From NCBI GenBank assembly GCA_016808115.1, contig JAEQBH010002355.1, forward strand, positions 186,001-250,000: a stretch of 64,000 bases of DNA, given 5' to 3'. Below the pieces are notes generated by a model. The model made no database searches. It had not been told where the DNA came from and saw only the letters and a list, made by a program, of their open reading frames with translations. Position numbers and translations under genes: made by a program. Each line of letters opens with the position of its first letter. The first letter of the stretch is position 1. Below are positions 22,250 through 34,580 of this stretch, in pieces. The DNA comes from Tetrastigma voinierianum (lineage: Eukaryota > Streptophyta > Magnoliopsida > Vitales > Vitaceae).

Positions 22250-23290
22250 TAAAATAACACAGTATCAGCTTAAGTGAAAGAGGTAGACTTATCTGATTAA
22301 ATAGCTGAAGTGTAATACATTGTGCTTAAAAGTATGTTTTGCCACTATTGTGTTTACCAACTTTATCGATAGTAAGAACAACGCCCTACCTCACAGGCTT
22401 TGCTATTCAGTCTTGGGCTGGAGTAATGCGTAGCCCCATTCTGATAGAGCTACCTTTGTCATGCTTTGACAGGCAAATGTTGGTATAGGTGTGGTGAAAG
22501 GAAGAACCGCGTGCGATATTTGTCTATGGAAAATTTTGATAGACTCTCTCTCTCTCACATCAATTGAGTCATGATGTGTTGCTGGTAGTTTAGCGGCTTG
22601 CCGGCTTTCTGGACGTAGTTGAATGGCGGTGGCGCGGTGGGAACTATTTAGATTAAGCTACGCTTGAAGATGGAGACTTGATATAAAACGGACTTAGGTG
22701 TGATCCCAGTAATGAGGGGACTTCATTGGGGTGGAACTCTCAGGGTTAGAAGAATCGAGGACTGGGCTCATTTAGAGAAATGGAACGGAAAAGCTTTTGT
22801 AGTCATATGGAGATGTGTAGCATATTCCTGTCTTTAGTGAGGCATTTTAGTCCTTTCATAGGGTGGTTTCTCTATAAATATGTGTTATGGGGCTCCCTAA
22901 CCTGTAGTTGATCATGAGAGCCTTAATCCCAATTGAGGAGTGAGTGGGTTCTCTCTTATTCTAGAGAAGAACCAAGAAGGAAGAAAGTTTTGTTCTTCTG
23001 TCCTCATTTGGAGATAAAACTTATGGCTAACATCAGGTTTGTTCTGCGTCAACGCCGTTTCCTTGGAGGTTCTTGGGTCTCATCTTCGTGGATAAGTTAG
23101 AGCGAACAGGAGCTGATAGTTTCATTTCTAAGTAAAGCTAGAAATATCCTCCAAGAGTAGATCTACAAATGTACATCATCTTTAACTCTTGGTTTTTGGT
23201 TTTGGTTCATTTTGATGAATTATGATGGTCGATAGGTGGGATTACGGTTTTTGTTATCTGTTGGCACTGGTGCCCTTGGCGCGCTGAGAA
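22250..23290 (+). mobile_element. LTR-like unit with TATA box, no coding region
   Basis: This part is more GC-rich than its surroundings. It has CTATAAATATGTG at 22872, about 30-60 bp before GAGAGCCTTAATCCC and a GTGGGTTCTCTC block, as in the U3-R-U5 layout of plant LTRs. No PBS, polypurine tract or partner LTR could be found, so it may be a solo LTR or a small non-autonomous element. Class is uncertain. Confidence 0.35.
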
Positions 23291-24500
23291 TCCATACAAA
23301 ATATATGTTCATATTCCCATATTAAATTAGAATTATTTTCTCTTCATATTCTAATTAAATCTAAAAATATAAGTTATATTAAATACCATAAGTTCAATAA
23401 AATGTGTGACATATATATTTGACATAATATGTGTTCGTATATTAATTAACAATTTTGTTATATTTCATATTTATAATCTAAATCTAAATATAATGTTATA
23501 TTAAATATCTAAAAATAAATAAAATGTGTAAACTATTTAACATATAAAGTAAATTAAACATAATATATGTTCATAATTTTACTTTTCATATTCATAATCT
23601 TAATTTAAATATAAACTTAAATTGATACATTCTAAATGTAAAAATAAATTGATTAACATGGAAACATACCTTAAATTGCACAAATGTTGTATTGAATGAA
23701 GACTTGAACACTAAGAGAATTGTTATAAAATTCTTCATTTGAAGTCTAAGACTTGCAAATCAAGAGGTGATTTTGAAAGATATCAACGAGGAATGGATGA
23801 GTTACATATAAAGGCCTTTAGTGATTTTAGGGCTGTTGTAGAATTTTAGTGTTAAACTACACAGTTTTTTTGGTAACATTAAAAATGGTCGGCACGTTAG
23901 TTTGTTTTGGATCAAATATGACCGTTAGATCTTGATCTAATCGATAGAAATCATTCCTGGTTGTTGGATCAAGTCACAAATTCAAAATCCACCATTAGAT
24001 AAAATTTATGACCGTTGGAACCTAAAGAAATTGCAGATTGAATCCTAGCTGTTGGATCAATATGAAATCAATTCTGGTTGTTAGAACCTAAAGGTAGTCA
24101 TTGGAACTTTTTCAAAAAGCTAATAGAATCTCAGCGAATTTGGATCTAAAAACATCCAACGTCAGTGTCCGTCGTCTCCGTTACAGCCCATTTTTATATA
24201 TCACTTGATTTTACCGATATAACCGGCGATGCTCAAAGTGGCGGTGACATGCACATCATTCCATGCGTTGAATCCACTCGATAATGTCATCGATTTATCG
24301 TTGTTGGATTGATATATCAACGATATTGGCTGATTTTTTCCTCAATTAACTATCGATGATCGATATTGTGTCGGGATGGACTGACACTTGAAATATTAAT
24401 GATATATCTTCAATATTTCACAACATTTTAAACATTGTTTATTGGTAGAGTCCAACGGGGTCTTCCCTTGGAAGGTGCGACAATGGGAAAGAAAAAAAAA
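23291..24500. other. AT-rich repeat DNA with recurring ACCGTTGGATC-like words
   Basis: 23300-23680 is very AT-rich with ACATAATATATGTTCATA repeated several times. 23880-24110 has at least six variants of (A/G)CCGTTGGAT or CTGTTGGATCA at 30-60-bp spacing. 24200-24430 is rich in CGATAT words, a composition I associate with old plant DNA transposons. No coding trace is visible. Confidence 0.45.
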
Positions 24501-25385
24501 AAATCATAATCAACCCCCTACTTAGCAAATTACTTGGATGGATATCTAATTTATAGGTAAAAATTAAATTAATAAATTAATAAGATTAAAGGATAATATT
24601 TCATTTAAAACAAAATAAATTTGGTTGCACGATAATTAGTATTAATATTTATTATTTTTGATATTAAATTTCAATCTAAAATTTAAATTAATTAAAACAA
24701 AGCTGTACTCATCAAACTTGGCCAATCGAGATAATATCGACTTGGCCAAGTCAAAATTTTTTATTTATCTATCTTTTAAAAATATTAATGTACACTTATA
24801 CTCTTCTAATGATCCCTCAAATGAGTGTAAGTGTGAAGTAGAAGAAGAAAATGAAGAACGGGAGGAACAATATTAGAATCAAATGCATCAAAATTGGTGA
24901 CCATATGTCGTGAACTAGCCTTAGGATAAATAAGTATTGAATCATAGAACACGGTGAATTTAAATTCTATGAACTAATGTTCTTTGTGTTACTCAAGGAA
25001 CCTATTATCCACTTTGATTTCTCAACTACGAGTTGAACCTAATGGGTTGGTGCTAAGAGACCATGCACCCAACCTTGATATTCATGAGAGCTTTAGAGAA
25101 TATGCTACATTTCCATAGGAAGAGGCCCTAGCTAAATTCTCATATAAGTGTCTATCAAATGTGCTTAGCATCTAAACACAACATCCATAAGGAATATGGT
25201 ATTTATTAAGAGTTGATACTTGACCTCATCCAATGTAGAATATGTTCTATCTAAAATCGTAAGGATGAACTCTTAGTAAATATAATTGATAAAGAAGCTC
25301 ACAGTCAAGAGATGACTTTTTATTACCCATATCAACCTACTTCATGAGATTTCCATTCTAGTAGGTTTGTTTACTATCACCCTTG
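24501..25385. other. No gene seen
   Basis: AT-rich DNA. A 72-codon frame at 24658-24876 ends in an acidic low-complexity tail (EEENEEREEQY) and shows no family; I do not call it a gene. 25000-25350 has a composition more like degraded coding DNA, but no domain is recognisable. Confidence 0.4.
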
Positions 25386-25461
25386 ACTTTTGTAATAAAC
25401 ATAAGCCTCATCTCCCTTGATGCAACTTTTGTAATAAGCATAAGCCTCATCTCCCTTGATG
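25386..25461. repeat. Two-unit 39-bp tandem duplication
   Basis: ACTTTTGTAATAA(A/G)CATAAG followed by CCTCATCTCCCTTGATG occurs at 25386 and 25425, differing by one base. The near identity points to a recent event in otherwise old DNA. Confidence 0.92.
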
Positions 25462-27265
25462 TTTGTTCGCACGACTACAAAATGTTTTTAAGGATACTTC
25501 ATTCCTTGATGCTTTTAACAAGTGTTAATAATGTTAGGGAAAATTGATAAATGATGGTATGTATAAGGTATACATCAATGTTGGTGCTTTTAGTGAAGAA
25601 TACAATGGCCCTTATGAACCTTGACACTTCAAAACATGTTATGAATTAACTACATATAATTAAAAGCAATCTTTGGCATTTTTTTAAAGCGCCATTGTTT
25701 TTGCTCATATATATAAAAGCTTATTTCCCTTGTACCCTCACACATTGACTCCTTGACACCTAACTAGGAAAGAAGCCTCCTCCCTCTTTCTCTTTCGTTA
25801 TGATTTTCTTCCTTTCTTAGCCTTTGCCTTAATATGAGGGGCCATACAAGAAGAGGAAGAGTTCCATTTAGTTTGGTAATGGCTCTTGTTTCTCTCTTCA
25901 GATCTATGTCTTCCACTGGTGCTCTGCTACTATAATGGATAAAATAGAGGGAAAAGGGAAATAGGGGAAATTTGTGTGTTACTGTAAGTTGATAGTTTTG
26001 ATGGCTCTTGAAACTCATTTCTTTATGTTATTTTTTATTTCAAAGTTTGAACCTTGATTAGATTTTGAACCAATATGATTCACTTCCTAAGTGAAACCAT
26101 CAACAACCATATCATGTACATATTTGATGGCTCTTGGATAAAATATCATATACCTTATATATAGTCTTGAATATTGATTGGAGTTGTAAGATCAAGTAGT
26201 GGTAAACATAATGAATGGTCTAGAGTTTCCATAACTCAATTGTTGTCTGAATTGAATTTTGATTATCTACTTGTTAGGGAACATGTATTAAATAAATGAT
26301 AGTTATGTGTTAGCTTGCTGAATATGATATATAAATTGAGCATTAAAGAAATGCAAGTATCATTATCGTTTATTTCAGTAATAAATTGAAATGAAATGTC
26401 TGAACCCACTTAGGGAAGTGATTGATTAAGAAATGCTAGAAGGTGAAATTCTTCCTTTATCCGAACTAACAAACTGATTTAAAGGGAAAACTGAATTAGA
26501 ATTCTCTAAAGGAAAGGTTACTTACTAAATTGAGGGCCACTGATTTTGGTATAAATGGGCGATTCCCAAATATTAAGATTAATTCCCTCTCAAATTTGTT
26601 AATTAGAACATATGCTTAAGGAAATCTCACAATGTTAATCATTAACCTCTCTTGAAAGCTCATGATCTACCAACTAGCAACAAGTATATTGCTTCTCAAC
26701 TCAACCCCAGGCCATAGTAATGCTTTAAGGAAAAGGAAACTCAATTATGACACATAATTCCAGTTAATATCTCTATTATCAAGAAAATTAAGTTGATTCA
26801 CCAGGTCTAACCTCTTACTCACTTCTCAGTTCTTGTAATAGGTCACATAGCATATTGAGTGATCAAGAATCAATACGAATAAGCATAAACATGAATCAAT
26901 GAGCAATTAGCAACTAATTGACAAAAGAGATAGAAATCAACACATTAATATAAGGTTTATGTCCAAATTACAATCAAAATCCTAGGTTGCTGTTTTAGAA
27001 CATCATTAGGAGTTGATACAAAATAAGATAAAATGAAAACATGAAGAAATGCATCCTTCATTAGTTTCACTTCCTTTGCTTACTTTTTGTTCATTACTTG
27101 CAAAATACAATCTAGGAGGAGATTTAGTATAAACTTGAATGATCAAGGTGTGGATTTAGCATCGAAAGCTCAATATACGTACAAAATGCATGCTAAAATA
27201 CCCCAACATAGACCACACTGCTCGTACCTAAAACTTAATATTTTGCTTGTCCTCAAGCAAAGAAG
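25462..27265 (-). mobile_element. Probable LTR-prime family remnant
   Basis: 27241-27264 is identical over 24 bp to 59124-59147; both read (- strand) CTTTGCTTGAGGACAAGCAA followed by a TTAGGT-like purine run, the standard junction before an Athila/TAT-type 3' LTR. In the 59-kb copy the LTR starts right after it. By analogy 25462-27230 would be the - strand LTR body. Its composition resembles LTR-prime, but I could not trace a continuous match, so the extent is an estimate. Confidence 0.4.
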
Positions 27266-27950
27266 CGATCATTTTCCTTATTTGTTCTATTGGCAATTCA
27301 ATTTTTGAAAAAGCCTTGTGTGATCTTGGTGCTAGTATTAACCTAATGCCCTTATCAATTTTTAGGAAACTTGGCAGGAGAGCCGATCTGACTATACCTC
27401 TTGATTGGTGGATGGATCATCCTCATCTCGAGGGCAGTGTAGAGGATGTGCTAGTGAAGTAGACAAATTCATCTTCCTAGTGGATTTCATAGTTCTTGAC
27501 ATGGAAGAGGATAAGGAAGTGCCCATCATACATGGAAGACCCTTCTTAGTTATTGGTCGGGCCCTTATTGATGTATAAAAAGGAGAACTCAGATTGAAGG
27601 TTCAAGATGAAGAGGTGACTTCGATTGTGTTGATATACTTGAAGCATCCGCTGGGGTGAACATTATGTGGAGGCTATAGTGTGTATACAGATCAAAGATC
27701 CATTGGATCGCTGGAGACTGCCTTATATGGAGATTCTCGTGTTGATGATGAAGCCAGACTGTAATATTTATGGATGGAATCTTTTGGACATAAGAAAAGA
27801 AAGCTTTTTAAGAGCTTGGGATCTAGTCCTTCTTGCCCCATCCCTTCAATTGAGAAGCCCCGTTTCTTGAAGAGAAACCGCTTCCATCTCACTTAAGGTA
27901 TGCTTACCTTGGTGCCTTCTTCTTTTCATCTTTACTCACCTCAATTGATT
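27266..27950 (+). pseudogene. E1: Athila-like protease region remnant
   Basis: A + strand frame reads EKALCDLGASINLMPLSIFR at about 27307-27366, the Athila aspartic protease active-site block (DLG is normal for this group). It is followed in shifted frames by FIVLDMEEDKEVPIIHGRPF near 27480-27545 and EEKPLPSHLRYAYLG near 27868-27915, the usual block before reverse transcriptase. A stop replaces one residue near 27578. Reverse transcriptase, RNase H and integrase are absent: the sequence goes straight to the 3' non-coding tail, so a large internal deletion is inferred. Confidence 0.82.
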
Positions 27951-28367
27951 TTTCTGTCTCAACCCTTTTTATCCTTCCAAGTACTTTTGAAATAATATTC
28001 CCCCAAACTTGTCCTCTTCCATCATTGATGTATTTGTCATGTAATCTGGGTTCTTTACTGTAGGATTATGTTCAAGGGAGTATCTAGGCTTTTCATTTGC
28101 TGGTTAATGATGAGGTAACACTTAGTTTTTTGTGGAAGGTTTCAGGTTGGTTCTCTAGGAGTTGACATTGTTTTGATACTTGAATTTGCATAGCACACAG
28201 GTTTCCTGAGATAGTCTTTGGGTAGGATTTTGGTGACTCTTGTTGAAAGTTGGGTATTATCCCCTCATTTTTTAAAAACCATTTTTTGTGGATATATAGT
28301 TCATCTTGCTTTTGATTGCTTTCTTTTTCTTTCTTTGCTAAGGGACTAATAATGTGTGTGGTTGAGG
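27951..28367 (+). other. E1 3' non-coding tail with degenerate polypurine site
   Basis: GTTGGGTATTATCCCCTCATT and TGTGGATATATAGTTCATCTTG match, in the opposite orientation, the tail of element E2 at 54760-54900. The segment ends TTGAGG right before the LTR, where E2 has a clear GTTGGGGGGAG tract. Confidence 0.75.
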
Positions 28368-29633
28368 TGATTTTACTGCCCCGAATAATTTATTCCATAC
28401 TCTTAACTGCTCCGGGTTTGAGCACTTTGTTTGCATGGTAATCGGCGAATTGACCCGATTGCGCGTTCAGGACCTAGCAATGCTTCGATCAAATTTTATA
28501 AAATTTTTAGTAGTTTTTCACGTTTATATATATTGAAGATAGGGATCTAGCTCAAGCATGAAGAAATCAATTGGAACTCAAAGCTACAGAACCCGAGTGG
28601 GCAGCGGTAGAAAAGGAAACGATTTTGCGAGGGTTGCGAAATTTGTATTGCCTTATTTTTGACTTTTTGTCTCTCATTTTTTTTGTTTTCTTCCCAAATT
28701 CTCCCCATGTAATAGTGTTTAGTTTATACAATTTGCTAATTTGTATTGTTTGGTGGTATATAATGCCTAAATAACACTTTGTAAAAGGATTTTTTTAGTT
28801 TTTAATTTTTATTTTATTGAATTTTTGGGAGGCTTGTTGAACAAGCTCCAATTTTCATTCATTTTCTCTCATTTTATTTTCTTTTCTTACTAGCCAAACA
28901 CCCTATGAGGATGATTTCTCAGAGGATGAGTGGCTAAAACCCTTTCCTCAGCCAGAGGCGGTGAAGGTCACTAGGTAAAGGATCCTAAGGAGAACTAAGG
29001 GTTTTCCATGTTTTCTCGCGAACATTCCTTTGTATCATTCTTGTTATTCTCTCTTCAACTTTAGTTTTTCATCCTTGAATCACCATGAATGTGGTCAATA
29101 TTTGGTGAGCTGGAGCATTGGATGCTTAATGCTGATCCAATGATGTTCGTTAGTTATAATTTATATGAGCCATTGGAAGGTGAGTCGAGAGACTTGTCAT
29201 TTCTGTGAGAACATTAATGGCTAGTGAATGCCATTTTCAAAGGTATTTAAAGAGGGTAAGTTTTTATACCTAAATGAAGATCCGATTTGGGAGATAACTA
29301 TATGTTATCCTCTCTAATGCGAGGTAAAGACTCGGGAACCCCCTCATTTGCATAAAAAACCTAAGCCTAGTGTCCTGATACTTTAAGGTACCTCTTTCCA
29401 CATTCTAATATGTTTTATTTTCACTGATAACCATTAAAACCAACCCCTTTTTATCACAACCCCAATATCTAAACTACAATCACCCGGTGTAAACCTCGGT
29501 AGTAATTTCTCTGAAAACCCATCCACATGGACTATCCACAGAGCGCTATACTATAGTAGCAATGCTGCACGGTAGTATGAGTATTGGAGTTATAAATTTT
29601 GTTGATTTAGAATGCCCTCTTGGCTGCGAATCA
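28368..29633 (+). mobile_element. E1 3' LTR (Athila-like)
   Basis: It starts TGATTTTACTGCCCC and ends TTGGCTGCGAATCA, corresponding to the starts (TGATTAGTGCCC, TGATTGAGTGCCC) and end (CGAATCA) of the E3 LTRs. Shared interior marks are CCAAACACC..GAGGATGA and TATAAATTTTGTTGATTTAG near the end. 1266 bp. No 5' partner is seen in this orientation. Confidence 0.75.
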
Positions 29634-31020
29634 ACATTCACATTCCCCGCGTAAAAACATCACGATTTCTATTTATGGAATCCCACCATGCCATGCCATG
29701 AAATGAGATGAGACTCGATAATGTACCATTCCCAGGGTCCTTCACCAGGCTCTCAACATTCCGAGTCGCTGGAGCTCACCGCACAATCACGAATGCCAAT
29801 GTGTGATAAAATCCATCATTTGTGGATTAATGCAATGATAACTTTGCAAAACAAATTTATTTGTTTCCAGGCAAAACTTTTTGGATGTTACACCTTGATG
29901 ATCATTTATATACAAAACTCATGTATCTTTTGTGGGCAGCGAATTTTTGGTGTCGCCTGACAAACTACACTAAACACTTTCACGAACTCACTTGGATTGG
30001 ATTTATGTATAACCACAAAATCTTGGGTCTTTCTATTGAGGAAGTATCTATCCTTTTGCTGCTATTACTCGACATAAGTTTTCTTTACCACTTTGTTATT
30101 AGTGACTGTTGGACTTACCGTCAACAGGCCAGAACCGGCGATCAAACGAACCTGATGTTGATTTATAACCATGCGCTCACACCCATTCAATCACGATGTC
30201 CACATTGCCGCATGTGTCGTGTGCCATTCGTAATAAATATCATTACCCACGTGTGTGACCTGAATGATACATGGACAACACAATCCACATACTCGCCAGA
30301 TTATCGTGAATGAATCATCACGCATTTTGACTTCCATACTACATTTCATTCATGTCAATATGTTATGAATGCATATATCAACATCAACATACAACAAGTC
30401 ATTCTATGTTCAAGCAATGGCACACACACAAACAACCCATGTAATGGCTATTTGCACATAGAAATTCATCATATGTCAATACATTAGAACACACATATTG
30501 ACATCAAAACATGTCACTCCTTAGTTAAGAAATGACACTTCAAACCAATCGCGCCGATGGACGAGAAAGCCACGAACAATCCGCAATCGGGCCCGCAATA
30601 GGCCCCACGACGGGCCATGAACAGGCCTCGACGCGTCACATGCTCGCCTAGATAGCCTACCTTCCTTCTGCTTCGCACAAACCAGACCAAAACTCCCATT
30701 TCTTGTCCTTGAAGCTCACCTGGGGCGTGCGTTCCACTCTCTTAGGACCCACTTTTGTAGCGAATACCTCCTTTTCTTAGGCGAAGACTCCTTCTGCCTA
30801 GAGACCCCGTGTCCTTGCCTGGCGAAGGCTCGACACTGGGCAGGGATGCTGGGTGGAACTCAGGCATCCAACCATTTCCAGCCCAAAAATGGAAAGTAAA
30901 CCAAGGTAGGAAGGATCCCTACCTATTGGAGCGTAGAAGAAACTCTAGGAAGCCTCTTGGACACTTTCTAAACCTGAAACCTTTGATTTCCCAAACTCCT
31001 CGTTTGGATCCTTGGCGAAA
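29634..31020 (-). mobile_element. LTR-Z copy
   Basis: On the - strand it repeats LTR-Z landmarks: CATTGCTTGAACATAGAATG (compare 4140-4170), ATGTGGACATCGT (compare 4295-4310), and, near its right end, CCAAGGTAGGAAGGATCCCT, matching the block at 7560-7585. A 150-codon + strand frame at 29861-30313 lies inside it and has no recognisable domain. 30540-30640 is GC-rich with CGGGCC/GGGCC words. Confidence 0.5.
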
Positions 31021-31049
31021 TCCCAAATTTTCTTTGTCTTTGGGTATGT

Positions 31050-31640
31050 ATTTCACTATATTTTCTTTTAAGCATTTTCATTATATGGTTTATCCATGGC
31101 TATGCTCCACATGGTTCTTGATTTCCCATTTTATCATCTTGTTGGACTCCTTTTAATTCTTTCCATGAAGCTTCTATTTCTCTTCCTAAAGTTCTTAGTA
31201 ATTTTCTAAATAGTTTTTCTCCTAATTCTTTGTTAAATCCATTTCCTGAAATGGCACAAAAATGATAATATGTCAGCATAATTCTTTTATATATTTCCAA
31301 TCTTTTATTTACATTTGTTCTAAATGTAATAATGCTTCTTGTTGTAAAGTAATATGTCAAAGTCAGGATCTTCTCCAACAATTAGACTAATACGATTTGC
31401 AAGGTATATGGATTAGCTCCCCAAACTAAGTATACTATTGTAGTTTTCTCTAAAATTTGTTTTATATGATTCGAAGTGCTCTTGTACTTTCTCTAAAAAG
31501 GTTTCTAAATGGTATACATGATTTGGGTCTGTTTCTTGGAATTATGTTTTCCATGCTTCTCTCTTACCACTAGGTATTTCCATACATCTATTACTATTCC
31601 ATAATTGTGGATCATGAGTTGCTATATTTAATATTTGTCA
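31050..31640 (-). pseudogene. Caulimovirid coat-protein-like remnant
   Basis: The most conserved part reads FNKELGEKLFRKLLRTLGRE at about 31180-31245, placed as in badnavirus coat proteins where a helix-rich core is followed by a basic tail. The tail here is KMLKRKYSEIHTQRQRK (31030-31085). No CCHC zinc finger is visible. A stop interrupts the tail near 31098, and others lie between 31270 and 31640. Confidence 0.6.
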
Positions 31641-31862
31641 TGAGGCTTGTCCATGGAATTTGTATGGTTTTTCTATTGGGTAGGGTCTTCCTTTAGGTAT
31701 GAAATCTATAGATTCATCATATGTTTGGCTTGGTCCAGGTCTATTTATATGGGTTACTTGTGGTTTAGGCAAATTTCCTCCTCTTTTAGGTGTTGCTCCC
31801 ATAGGTTGGCTTCTAGTAAAAGGTGTAGGAGAGGCTATAGTACTTATATCATCTTCCATCTT
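31641..31862 (-). pseudogene. Proline-rich linker between movement and coat blocks
   Basis: A 73-codon frame rich in Pro, Thr, Arg and Gly. Its position and composition fit the disordered linker that precedes the coat protein in badnavirus-like polyproteins. Assignment rests on context only. Confidence 0.45.
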
Positions 31863-32239
31863 CTCTAATTTTCCTTTTATTTAGTCCTATTTATTTCATT
31901 TGCTTCTTCTATTTAATTCTATATAACATTGTATTTCTAAAATTTATCATAAGCTAACCTTTCATCTTCTTCAATTTTCCTTGTTGTAATGCTAATGCTT
32001 CTCTATTTCTAGTAATTCATCATTATACGTTATTAAACCACTTGCTTAGTAAAATTTTATTTTTTTATTGGATAAGTCTTTCCTTCTAAAATTATATAAT
32101 TTATTATTGTTTCCATTAATTCTTCTTGGTATTCTTCACTTTCTTGGTGATTGTTATTGTTTTTATATTTCTATGAAGTCTTGTCTTTAGTTTCTCCTAA
32201 AGTATTTTGATTTACTAATAGAATTTTTGGTATAATTGT

Positions 32240-33040
32240 TTATGTTCTTTTACTAAGTCTCCTAAATTCCATTCTAAAACTTGCTAAATTTTACACTTAT
32301 TACTTGTGGTTTAACCATTCTCTCTTTGGTAGTTAATAAATTTACTATATCTTACTTTTATTTTTACTTTGTTATCTATAATTTGTACATCTTCAAATAA
32401 ATCCTATATTGATTACTAAATTACTTCCTTTCACTTGTTGTTCATACCCTTTTGTTTTGATTCTATTTTAATATCTTATTGTAAGTCTTTGAGGACCATC
32501 ATAAAATTACGGCATACAATAAACTATTCCTATATTATCATTCATATCTATTTCTGTACTTGCTATCATCGCTTTTCCCATATCTGTCCAACTATCATCA
32601 TATATATGCACTCAAGCCTTGTTCCTAAACCTTTCCTTCTTAATCCTTTAATAGATATAGTTATTAATCATAAATGACAAAAATTATAGTTTTTCTTTAA
32701 TTTATCTATCACACCTTTTCCTAATAATTCTAGTACAATTATATTATTTCCTAAACATTGGATCTCTTCTTCTCTAATACATTTTTCGTTTTTCTAGTAT
32801 ATTCTTTTTGTATATTACTTTTGGTTCTAGAATTTTTAAACCATTGATTTTAAAATTTTCATATTCTATTTCTGGATGTATAATTTCATCTATTTTTGTT
32901 CCATACTTATCAGCTTGTCTAAGCAATCTATCATTATTATTACTTGTTTCTCCCGTTTTTAATATTGTTCTAGAAATTCCTAAGAAAGATCTCTTTCTAT
33001 CCATTGATTTTTTGTTTATCTTTGTCTGTTCCAAATGTAT
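32240..33040 (-). pseudogene. Caulimovirid movement-protein-like remnant
   Basis: On the - strand, DDSWTDMGKAMIASTEIDMN (about 32555-32610), then NIGIVYCMP, then KGYEQQVKGSNLVINIGFI (about 32398-32455) and LEWNLGDLVKE (about 32258-32290) follow the order of the badnavirus movement domain of the 30K superfamily, which enlarges plasmodesmata. An 86-codon frame (33034-32774) upstream probably gives its N-terminal part. At least one stop and several frame changes separate these pieces. Confidence 0.68.
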
Positions 33041-33049
33041 AAGTCTTAG

Positions 33050-33345
33050 GCATTGCTATCGATTTCTTTGATTTTCCTATTTCTAAATTACTTATGCCTT
33101 TGATGAGATCTTCTATATCTTGTGGTTTTAAACTATTAGGCGTATCTTGGAGTTTGTCAAGTTTATGATTTATGTTAATTAATAATAATATTATTATATT
33201 ATTTTGTTTTATTATAGTTAAATCTGATTTGGTTACAGGGACTTTTGAGCTTAGGCCTTCTGGTGAACTATGAAATTTTTTAGCTTCTTCTATTGAAGTT
33301 ATATTTTATCGTCTGATATATTCATATGCTAATCCTATTTAGTTC
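33050..33345 (-). pseudogene. Caulimovirid coiled-coil segment
   Basis: The trace TKSDLTIIKQNNIIIQLL-like repeat of hydrophobic residues followed by HKLDKLQ and DIEDLIKGISNLEIGKSKK resembles the heptad-repeat region upstream of the movement domain in badnavirus-like proteins. It then leads into the basic stretch before the movement block. Confidence 0.5.
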
Positions 33346-34089
33346 TTTTAATAATTTTGTTTGCTCTTTATTTGTTTCTATAAGTTTTTCTAATTGAATA
33401 ATAATCTTAGTATTTGATTCTTCTAAGTGTTTAATCTTATGTGTGCTAGTGTTCTATTTTCTTTTATAAGATCTAATGAATGGATATAATTAAGGTTTTT
33501 TCCTATTATTTCAGCTTTATTTTTCTAAATGTTTATCTTATTAATGTCTGGATTAAGAAATTCTTAAATTTTTAGAAATTTATTATTAAATATACTATTT
33601 TATTAATAGTTTTATCACAGTTTTCTAGATTTTACTGAGTGTATGTTATGTTTATAGAATTCTTTCTTATAGTTACACATGAGTTTAAAGGAATATGGAG
33701 AACTAATATGTTTCTAAATTTTCATTCTAAGATCTAAGATGATCTAGATTTTCTAATTGAATGACTAATCTTTAGGGATTGTTGCTATCTTACATATGTT
33801 CTTACGGATGATGCATAACATATAGACTTTTCCTATTAAGTTATTCTAATTTTTCTATAAAATGTTTTCTAGTATAATATTATGTAACTTAATTGTTTCT
33901 TATAGGGAAGGGACTATTTACATTTTTACAGAGTAATTGTTATGTTCGGTATTGAAAGTAAATTCCTAAGGCTTTCTACGATTATGGTTTATACCTTTAT
34001 TTTATGAAAATTAATGACTTATTTGTGTGTAATTTTTCAAACCTAGACATATACTAAATTTTTAAATAAATAAGATAAATACCTGGTTG

Positions 34090-34580
34090 TTTTTATTTTG
34101 AATTTGTTAATCTTAAATGTTTATTTTCTAAATTATTTCTAAGTATATCAAATACTAGCCTTTCTTTGTCTAATTTTTGAGTGGAGGCTCTTATTTGGAG
34201 TACTACACAATTTGTTTTAATATAATTTCCTATAATATCAAATATTTCTTTCCTAAAGGCTCTGTAAAATAAAATTTCCCTAGTAATTCTTCCTATTGGA
34301 TCTATGCAGTCTCATAAAATAAGGGGATTTAAAACCTCTTCTAAGTTTTCTATAAATTTATTAATTATTAGATTATCTATTTTGAATCTAGATTAAATTT
34401 TAGAGATATTTTGGGAGAACATCTCACTGAGATCTTTTTCTTAGGAGCTTGGAGAGAAATAGAAAGAGAGGCCAAGTTTTCCATTGCTTGATTAAATGAA
34501 GGTTCAGTTTTAGTCCGATGTCTGTAAACAACTGATGGTCCTCTCCACTCCATTAACCATAATACTCAATTTTTACATCT
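34090..34580 (-). pseudogene. Upstream coding trace of the caulimovirid fragment
   Basis: The - strand reads WRGPSVVYRHRTKTEP near 34520-34575 and, after a stop, FRKEIFDIIGNYIKTNCVVL near 34190-34250, continuing to about 34095. It has long stop-poor stretches but I recognise no domain. By position it could be a 5' open reading frame of the virus. Confidence 0.4.

Noticed and set aside
25764..26018. 84-codon - strand frame
   Set aside because: It has a basic, low-complexity end and no family match, and lies in DNA that is probably LTR-derived.
29861..30313. 150-codon + strand frame
   Set aside because: It lies antisense in a copy of the non-coding LTR-Z repeat, and the landmark match to 4130-4390 explains the sequence better than a gene.
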